This document shows positions 56,901 to 64,000 of a DNA stretch of 64,000 bases, piece after piece. Under the pieces are notes generated by a model. It did no database searches, was not told the DNA's origin, and saw only the letters and a program-made list of their open reading frames with translations. The translations under genes were made by a program, and so were the position numbers. Positions within the stretch are counted from its first letter, which is position 1, and the number at the start of each line of letters is the position of its first letter. The stretch comes from Muricea muricata (taxonomy: Eukaryota > Cnidaria > Anthozoa > Malacalcyonacea > Plexauridae). The stretch is taken from contig OY979730.1 in the NCBI GenBank assembly GCA_963855995.1, forward strand, positions 1,798,501 through 1,862,500, written 5' to 3'.

Positions 56901-59900
56901 TGCGTTGGCTGAATGTCCATTTCTGTCAAACAAGAAAAGTCTATTCATGTAATATTGCCGCTCTTTTTTTGTTTAGTCTTATCGACTAAGCACGTGTTAA
57001 GTATTTGGCCATCGGTATCACACCTTATATTGCCTGGAAAAGAGAGATTGCCTTCGAAAAAGTTTCTACTGAATGATTTCTTACCGTCATCATATTCTTC
57101 CTTCACAATTTTTTCATTTTCATCAGCGCTTTCATCTTGTTCACGAATATCCTCAAGGACATCTTCATTCAACTCTTGTGTGTTCATTGCTCCAGGTACT
57201 TTGAAAACGTTGCTAAGTTTTGGCACGACGACGCTGTCCTTAACTCCATATGCCTGTGTTGCTGATAGTTCATCTTCAGTGCTTGCCAAGTCAACATCGC
57301 AGGATAAACCATAAGCTTGTGTAGCTGCAAGTTCATCTTCACTGTTTCTATCACACGTCAAGCTATAAGCCTGGGTCGCCACCTCTTCGTACTCAATTTG
57401 GGGAGATAAACCTTCCAATTCGTAAGCTTGAGTTTCCATCATATCATCAACGGGTATTTCAACCTCCGCATTTTGAACCTCGGCCTTTGGACCCTCCGAA
57501 CTGTTACCTCGGTTGCTTTGATCCACGGTGGTTTCACCCGGGGTCTCTAAAATTTTACCGTCTAAGATTTTACCATCGGACATTTCGCTCTCGGAGGTTT
57601 CATCCTTACAGCTTTCACCCTCGGGTCTTCCACCTACAAATGTTTCCTCGTCGCAGGTTTTATCAGTGAAGGTTTCACCCTCGAGTTTTTCGCCCCCGTT
57701 CTCCGCTTTCTCGCCTTCCTTGCCAAATTCATTGTCGCTGGCGATCTCCTTTAAGTACTCCGGGGATTCCGGAATTTCCATCGGCTCGTAAAGTTGTGTT
57801 GCAAGAAGGTCGTCGAGGAATTCGTCTGGTTTCGGAACGGAATCTTGCTTTCCGTCCCTCCCGTTGTTGCTCATTGGCGCTTCTTGACCCAAAATGTTAA
57901 AAAAACACATTAAACTTTCATTACCATTATAAGGGCAATTGCAAAATAATTACCTGTAGCATCCTCGAAATGCAGCTTGTTTTTCGGTTCTGGAGTGCAG
58001 TCCTCACTTGACGCTTCCTCCTTTGTCTTCTCGCTTTCAGATACATCCATCGATTCACTACAATGGAAGAAAAGCCCTTAATATTTTGGCATACGGAAAG
58101 AACACAGCCATAGATTTGATTCCTGCGGGAGAATCTATGGTTGCTGAAATTTTCTCAACTGTTCCGAGCTTGACTTTCAAGCATGTGTATAAGAGATTAA
58201 TACACAGTAGCTATATTGATTCTTTAGAATCGTGAAGTGCCACACACAGAGTCATAATAAACTGATTTATCCTCAGCTATTCGCAGGCATTGCCACTCAA
58301 AATACACCTTAATTACGCATGATCTTGTCAGCTATCTCCGTAGCTTAGTGGGTTTTTCTCAACTATTCCCGCGGCATGACTATCGACATGTACATGATTT
58401 AAGACACACTCGAAATTAAGACACATTAAGCTTTCAGAATGAAACTTTCACACCAATCCCGATTTTTATGTATCTTCACTTGGTGTCATGTACTGAGGTA
58501 AAAATGATGTTTTCTGGTGTTACTCTGAGTTTATATCCAAACTGGGCAAGCTGAAAAATATGTTTGACCACGGTGGGAATCGAATTTGCAACCTTTCGAA
58601 TGCTAGCCCGCCAACTGAGCTACGCGGTCAGGTCTGATGCTTGTCTGCACATCACTCCTCACCGTGTGCTATTAGGACTCTCCAAGGTTGACAAACCATA
58701 AGCCAAGGTGTTCCCCGCCGAAATTCGTCGTGACGTATCGACCTTTACATCCACGGACCGTTTCAATTTATACGGTGGCTCATAGTCGTCGGTTTGCGGG
58801 TATGGTGTTTCGGGAACAATATCTGGTTGAAGGGAGTTTATTAGGGTGTTACAGGGGATGGTTGCGTCAATACTTGGGGAATTTTGTCTTGAGGGATCGA
58901 CCTTTATATCCACAGATCGCTTCAATTTATACGGGGGTTCAAAGGCGTCCCTTTGTGGGTATGGTGTTTCTGGGACAATATCTGGTTGAAGAGTGTTCAT
59001 TAGGGTGTTGCATGGTATGGTGGCGTCAATACTTGGAGAATACTGCACAGTCTGTTCTGTACTCAACGAAGAGCCAACTGTTTCTGGATGATGGAGAGAA
59101 CGACATTAGAAAATTGACAGGCGGTTGTTGTTGATGAACCCAAGGGTAACTCAAGGTCATTTAGTAGATGAAGGTGGGGAGGGGGGGGGTAGAGCTAATC
59201 TTGTGTATTTTAATGTTTCACTCACTATTAGCTACACTGTCTGTTTCACCCTCTTTCTTGTCATCTGTTTCATCATCCGTTTCCGGACAGAAAACTGGGG
59301 AATTTTCACCTGCTAAATTGAAACATAAATTACATTCAAACAGCGATGTTATCTACATAACTTACCACGTAAATCAGTAAATGAGAATAAATACCACAAC
59401 ATTAGAATTGGCAACCAGAATAATTTCCCGAAAATGTACCTGGATTTTCGTAGTTGTAATCTTGTGTGGCCTCTTCTAAATATTTCTCCCCCAGCTCCTC
59501 CTGTTGTTCCTTGTCTTTAATATCTTGTTCTAGCTAAAATACGGAGAGCATTACTCGTGACCTTACTTGTGTTGCCTGAGCATTGACATGAATTTCATAT
59601 AAATTTAGTGATCAATACCTCATCCTCATCAACTGAAGGTGGGATCATTGACTCTGACGCTGTCTCCGAACCAGAACCATCGTCCTTTTCAGACTATTGA
59701 AATTTTAAAATTATTACTGCATACACAAGACTAGATGCTTTAACACAAGCTAGATTTCTCACAACATGGACACCAATCAATACTGAAATCAATCAAGTGG
59801 TTATAGATTTTAAATATTATGATGAATTCTGTGCTTTCTCTGTATTATTACAGTCTTCTACTACAGGGTCACTTCAACAGCACTCACATGCATGCCACCA

Positions 59901-62713
59901 CTATTGCTGATAGCGAGGTTTAGATATGGAAGCATGCTGTCTAAAGGCAGAGTAAAGGCTGTGTATCAGTGTATGACTATTACAGTTTATGATTATAGTT
60001 AATTCATTAACAAATTTTATGCTTATTACTAGTATGCTTATTGCAAAGTTGACATTGTTTTTGCACAATGCTGATTGGTTAACATGTCATTTCAAGCTAT
60101 TTTCTCTTTTCGTTGTTCAGTGGGATTGGTTAGTGTTACCTAAGCATTCTCACTTATAGTGGACACACTGTAATAGAAAACGCAATTCATGGAAGTCTTA
60201 TAATCATGAAATAGCTATCCCTTCGTATTAAACACTGTCTTTGTTTCAAATGTTTGTTGCTTAAAGGATGCACCAGGACTGATATTCTAACTTTCATTCA
60301 ACCACATTGAATTTCATAGCAACGGTTGATTGAGCATTTTAATTAGCATATGGATGAATATAAATTCAAATTTAAAGTAAGAGCGCTAAATTCTGGATCA
60401 AACGAATTCATTTTAACCATGTTCTGGTGCACCTCTAGCTACTGTAGCTTGCTTAAAATCTTTCAATACAAGCGGGGCAAAACCATAGTAGTACACCCAC
60501 CACTTCCTCAGCTTGTGCTAACAAGTACTGACACTTGATATCTGCAAACATCAGTTCAATTTCATTCACCAACTCGTAAAATGCTTGAGGCTTTAAGAAC
60601 ATCTACGGAAGAGCAATCATTCGGACATTAAACATCATGTGACAGAAATATAAAATGGAAATTATAATCTCAAAACAGTCCTTTGTTTTGTACATGTATT
60701 TAACGTGGACCACAATAAGGGGGCTCAGCCAGAGTTCCGTCCATCTGTCTTTTGGACGGGCATTTTTGAAAGTGCACTGAGATTGGACGGGCAAAAATAT
60801 CATTATATAGAGCAAATTAACAAAACTCTAGTACTTTGTCTTTACGTCATTGTTAACATTGTTTTGGGTTTTTATGTGTCTATTAAAATTGTTTAACAGC
60901 ACCAACCAAAATTGAGTGCATCGACCCCAGCAGAAGGCCTGTTCCTTTGGCACTGGTTGTTTGGACGGGCAAATTATGAATCCTGACTAAGTTCCGGACC
61001 AGAATAACCATTTGCATACCTGATTTCTTCGTGTTTTGTTACGACTGTTGTAGTCACATATGAGATGATTATTCCCATGGACATCAATGCAGGCATGCTT
61101 CTTCGACACTGCCTATGACAATGTGATATCCTGAATATCTGGGGGTGAGTATTTTAGACCTGGCACTTGGACACACACTATAATACAGGAGTGTGCATGC
61201 CTAGTGGCTGTTACAAATGGAAACAATTGCCAGATAAAGAGTGATTCATATGCACAGAGAGCAAGTACACACCTTGAATAGTGTGCCCCCAAAGGAAATG
61301 ATGCGTTTTTTGTGTTATATTTCGCGTTAATATCAGGACCTGTCATTTAACAACACTTCTCTAGGTTTTCCTAATGCAACTTTGCCTATCACCTTGCTTT
61401 GCTTTGCTTTGCTTTGGTATGAAAAGAAAAAGATTGCAAAGTTTGAGGCTTGGCTAGAGGGAAGGGCAATAGCCTTTAAAAACCAACACAGATGCCACTC
61501 ATAAACAAATTGAATAAGCTGCATTTTTTTGGTGCTTTTCTCTTTCAAATTCAGCAACCCATCGTAATGAGCTAGCACTCATTATTGAGCTAGCGCTCAT
61601 TTGAATTCTATTTTGGTACTTACTTGCAATGGTATCGTAATATCACAGCTGTCATGTCTTCCTATGATGTTCTCTCCTAAATATTAAAATTGCGTTTACA
61701 AAATCTCTGACTTTTCTAGCATGTTAAAATGTTTCATACAAACATATTCACAAATCCGTGCATGCAGAAGGGGTTACATGCATTGACATATATACATCTG
61801 GACTTCCTGCTTGGCTTCAAAAAGTGTTATCAAAGATGACCGAAATATAAGAGTGTTTGCTCATGAAGTTAATGGCTGACCAGTATTTTTGTATGATTTA
61901 AGAGCCAGCGATGTCCAAACACTCTCATATTCGTCAGTATTCGTCAGCCTTCGTGATTTTTAATTGATAACGCAAAATTCAACCAAAAATATCATGAGCA
62001 GGCAGTGCAGATGTATTTATGTCAATGGCTACATGCAACTTCAGGGGGGGGGGCACTCGGCCCAATGTGTCTTCTCCTAAATATTAAAATTGTGTTTACA
62101 AAAATTCTGACTCTTCCAGCACGTTAAAATGTTTCTTACAAACATATTCACAAATCTGTGCATCCAGAGGGGGTTACATGCAACTTCAGGAGGAGGGGGA
62201 GGGGGCACTGGGCCCAATGTGTCAATGTTCTACCTTCGTAAACAGGAAAAATGGTCTCAGGAAATTCACCAATTGCCAGGACTTTTAAAAAAGCAACCTA
62301 ATTTAGAGAATAAGATACACAATATAGAAATACGTGTTGTTCAAAATACTGTATGTCAAGTGATGACAACCAGGAATTAAATTGAAAACTTTCAAACGAT
62401 ATTATATCTCACTAATGCACCAGTCAATGGTTTACTTTAGCCTTTAGAGAGAAAGCATCAAGCAAACGAGCAGTATGTGACAGCTGCATTGTACCAAAAA
62501 TCTCAAATTCTGTCGGTTTGCCAGGAAAACTATTCACTGGGCATTGTTTATTATTGATGCACCAAATTAAACCCCTTTATAAAGTGATGTTGGTATGTCC
62601 ATGTGTTTGGTTTTATTATAAGGCAATAAAGAAGCCAAACAAACCGTTTTCTTCGCTCCAGAATTATTCGCTTCTTCCTCGTCAAAATCGTCAAGGACTT
62701 GAGTCGCGTCCAT
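50990..62713 (-). CDS. MDC1: MDC1 homologue (mediator of DNA damage checkpoint 1): FHA + TQxY + tandem BRCT
   Basis: Twenty-four exons join in frame (5,064 nt, 1,687 residues): 62713-62645, 62297-62234, 61676-61624, 61112-61020, 60602-60501, 59693-59619, 59533-59440, 59309-59226, 59083-58663, 58057-57954, 57882-57085, 56922-56806, 56583-56537, 56435-56316, 56147-55650, 55278-53839, 53746-53582, 53259-53182, 52856-52788, 52684-52585, 52508-52445, 52256-52165, 51920-51895, 51280-50990. The start MDATQVLDDF keeps the T4-Q5 of human MDC1. FHA domain at residues 24-125 (GENIIGRHDSCDITI, VSKKHACIDVHG, SRNKT). Six TQxY motifs, at about residues 174 and 414-595. Two VPETPYPQ repeats, long KSTKAKKGG-type basic repeats (exon 16), and tandem BRCT from about 1450 (KVIFTGLQD, RRTVKFLCALSRGVPIVDMSW, GYKIHVTP, AELLLTGILRQE). 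Family role: nuclear adaptor binding gamma-H2AX through BRCT and recruiting repair factors. Exon 5 and 16-17 edges are least certain. Confidence 0.92.
51355..51824. repeat. Tc1/mariner-like MITE in MDC1 intron 23
   Basis: The inverted ends CAGTAAAACCCCGCATAA and TTATGCGGGGTTTTACTG are flanked on both sides by TA. It is about 466 bp with no ORF. Internal AGAACCACTTTAGCCTGA words repeat. Confidence 0.85.
53640..53700 (-). repeat. Coding minirepeat in MDC1 exon 17
   Basis: Two adjacent copies of a 24-bp unit (GATGATGGAGTCGATGCTTT on the + strand) encode SKASTPSS twice. Confidence 0.85.
55361..55569. repeat. Foldback MITE in MDC1 intron 15
   Basis: The arms CCCTGACACACGGTGCAATT and TTCGCACCGTGTGACAGG are inverted, continuing inward through CAACTTGCAATGCAATTCTA / TAGAATTGCGTTGCAAGTTG. 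Confidence 0.85.
58515..58640 (-). repeat. tRNA-derived SINE-like repeat in MDC1 intron 9
   Basis: Read on the - strand, it starts with a tRNA-like region (GCGTAGCTCAGTTGGCGGGC, GGTTGCAAATTCGATTCCC) followed by the same tail as at 1785-2070. The tRNA part lacks a usable full cloverleaf, so it is a SINE rather than a tRNA gene. Confidence 0.75.
61671..62185. repeat. Direct duplication in MDC1 intron 2 including the exon 3 acceptor
   Basis: About 115 bp at 61671-61785 (CTCCTAAATATTAAAATTG ... GGGGTTACATGCA) recurs at 62073-62187 with scattered changes. The copy carries along the exon 3 splice acceptor. Confidence 0.85.
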
Positions 62714-62918
62714 TCACAAAAGGAAAGAAAAACAGTTTAATTTTATAAATAAAAACTTTAAAAAAATGCCCAAAACATGATATTTTATATTTTCACATGG
62801 CCAACAGCCGCAATACGTCATTTAAACTTGTTATTTTGGCGCATATTTTGGCGCCATTAAATACAGCCCGCCACGCCTGAACGCAAATATGCGGGCAGTA
62901 AATTTCATAGCACTGATC

Positions 62919-63847
62919 CAGTGAACTCTAATACAACTGGAACGATAACTCCTATGTTTTCGTCCTATGATTGGATGAAGCCAAATTTGAAGCAAAAGGC
63001 GGGAACCGCGCGGGGAAAATGGCTTGTTCGAAAGGACTGGGGAAAGTAACGAGGAGTGAAAAGTTTGTTTTTGAGCGAAAATATGCTTGAAAAATGAGAA
63101 TTTTTATCGCAAGACTTCAATTTTAAAGATTCGATCCTGGTTTTCTGGATAGTCCTGACTGTTCTACACTTGGTTACGGAAAAAATTGAGGGCTATCAGT
63201 TTTTTACTCTGGAAAATGACGAAAGTTTCAACGTGTTGAAGCAAACTACGAAGCAAACTACGCTCTTCAACTCAAGAATATATTGCTTTAAAACATGTCA
63301 ACTCTTTCAAAACTTATCTTGTGCTAAATTCCAGGTATCGTTGTTTATTTTGAGCTTTTGGTCTTTGCTGTAGCCCTTCTAAAACGTGAGTAAATCGAGG
63401 TTTTCAAAGTGGTGTATTTGTATGGTTGATTTAAAAATACGTACAAAACTAACATTTTTCGTCAGATAGCATTAGTTTTAAAGCTTTAAACTTCGGTTAC
63501 GGATAGTTCTTGGCAGCCTCTTCCATCTAACTGTTAAAACTCGAGAGGTAACAGTTGTTTAAAAAAGATATTTCGTGACAAAGTTTTCGCCGAAACTGTT
63601 TTTCATTTTTAGCATCCAAAAAATATTTTAAAACCTTACTGGACGTCCTAGAAAGTTGAGGTACATGAAATTTCAATCTATCTAGAAAATATTTAGCACC
63701 TAACTGGCTCTAAAACACGAAGTTAAAGGGTCGAAAAGAGCTTTTGAAAATAGGTCATATTTTCGCGGCGTGACGTACATGGCGGCCTTCAATTTGGCTT
63801 CAAAGATGGCGGCCAAGTTATCGTTCCAGTTGTATTAGAGTTCACTG
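62919..63847. mobile_element. hAT-like non-autonomous DNA transposon
   Basis: 929 bp bounded by perfect 32-bp inverted terminal repeats that begin CAGTGAACTCTAATACAACT. The flanks are an 8-bp direct duplication, CACTGATC, at 62911-62918 and 63848-63855. The 8-bp target site and CAGTG ends are typical of the hAT superfamily. There is no transposase-sized ORF inside. It lies about 200 bp upstream of the MDC1 start codon. Confidence 0.93.
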
Positions 63848-64000
63848 CACTGATCTATAAGACTAATATGAATTATGCACACACTATTATATCAAAATGA
63901 TCAAATACGAATTGAAATAAACTAAATTCGCGTTTTATTCTCATGCAGTATAAAATATCTACTTTTGATTAAGGTAAAAATCAATGTATTTATCTACTTC

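Noticed and set aside
58560-58640. Possible tRNA gene on the - strand
   Set aside because: A and B boxes are recognisable but acceptor and anticodon stems do not pair, and it continues into the tail shared with other copies; it is a tRNA-derived SINE.
1-64000. CRISPR arrays, bacterial operons or ribosome binding sites
   Set aside because: The window is a spliced animal genome. Tandem repeats seen are minisatellites or coding repeats, with no spacer pattern.

Overview
This is an animal nuclear sequence, AT-rich, with GT-AG introns and many short foldback repeats. The gene content (a REJ/GPS/PLAT polycystin, SUEL-lectin receptors, a tentative actinoporin-like protein, tRNA-derived SINEs, a BEL/Pao element, a DUF6589/RecQ-type pair) points to a cnidarian, most likely an anthozoan such as a coral or sea anemone; the species cannot be told from the sequence. 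All exon structures below were built by hand by matching GT/AG sites, reading frame and family similarity. Every multi-exon model keeps frame across its introns, but none has transcript support.

Layout. (1) 1-9147, + strand: 3' part of a polycystin-1-like gene (12 exons, ending in a TRPP-type channel). (2) 10.5 kb, - strand: small single-exon beta-sandwich protein, tentatively actinoporin/lectin-like. (3) 12.06-13.89 kb, - strand: two-exon class A GPCR. (4) 16.54-19.02 kb, - strand: complete five-exon EndoU-type endoribonuclease. (5) 21.2-48.6 kb, + strand: a tandem cluster of related lectin receptor genes. It holds an orphan cytoplasmic exon, gene A (new N-terminal domain, SUEL, SRCR, F5/8C, two Fn3), a truncated SUEL relic, and genes B and C (same N-terminal domain, SUEL, Ig, one TM helix, tyrosine-rich tail). 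The cluster is broken up by a convergent DUF6589-like / RecQ-like gene pair (30.5-34.5 kb). A full-length BEL/Pao retrotransposon (36.8-43.7 kb) sits exactly on the splice donor of gene B. (6) 50.99-62.71 kb, - strand: a complete 24-exon MDC1 (mediator of DNA damage checkpoint) homologue, 1,687 codons before the stop, with FHA domain, TQxY motifs, basic repeats and tandem BRCT. (7) 62.9-63.8 kb: a 929-bp hAT-like non-autonomous element just upstream of the MDC1 start.

How it fits together. The genes are mostly unrelated neighbours, as usual for an animal genome. The exception is the lectin receptor cluster. Its members share an N-terminal domain and a SUEL lectin but differ in the rest of the ectodomain. 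B and C end in a conserved spaced YxxPhi tail that looks like an ITAM/ITIM-type signalling module. I infer a rapidly evolving recognition-receptor family, possibly immune or allorecognition; that function is not shown by the sequence. Mobile elements have shaped the cluster: segmental duplication of the A/B 5' region, MITEs present in one copy and absent from the other, and the BEL insertion.
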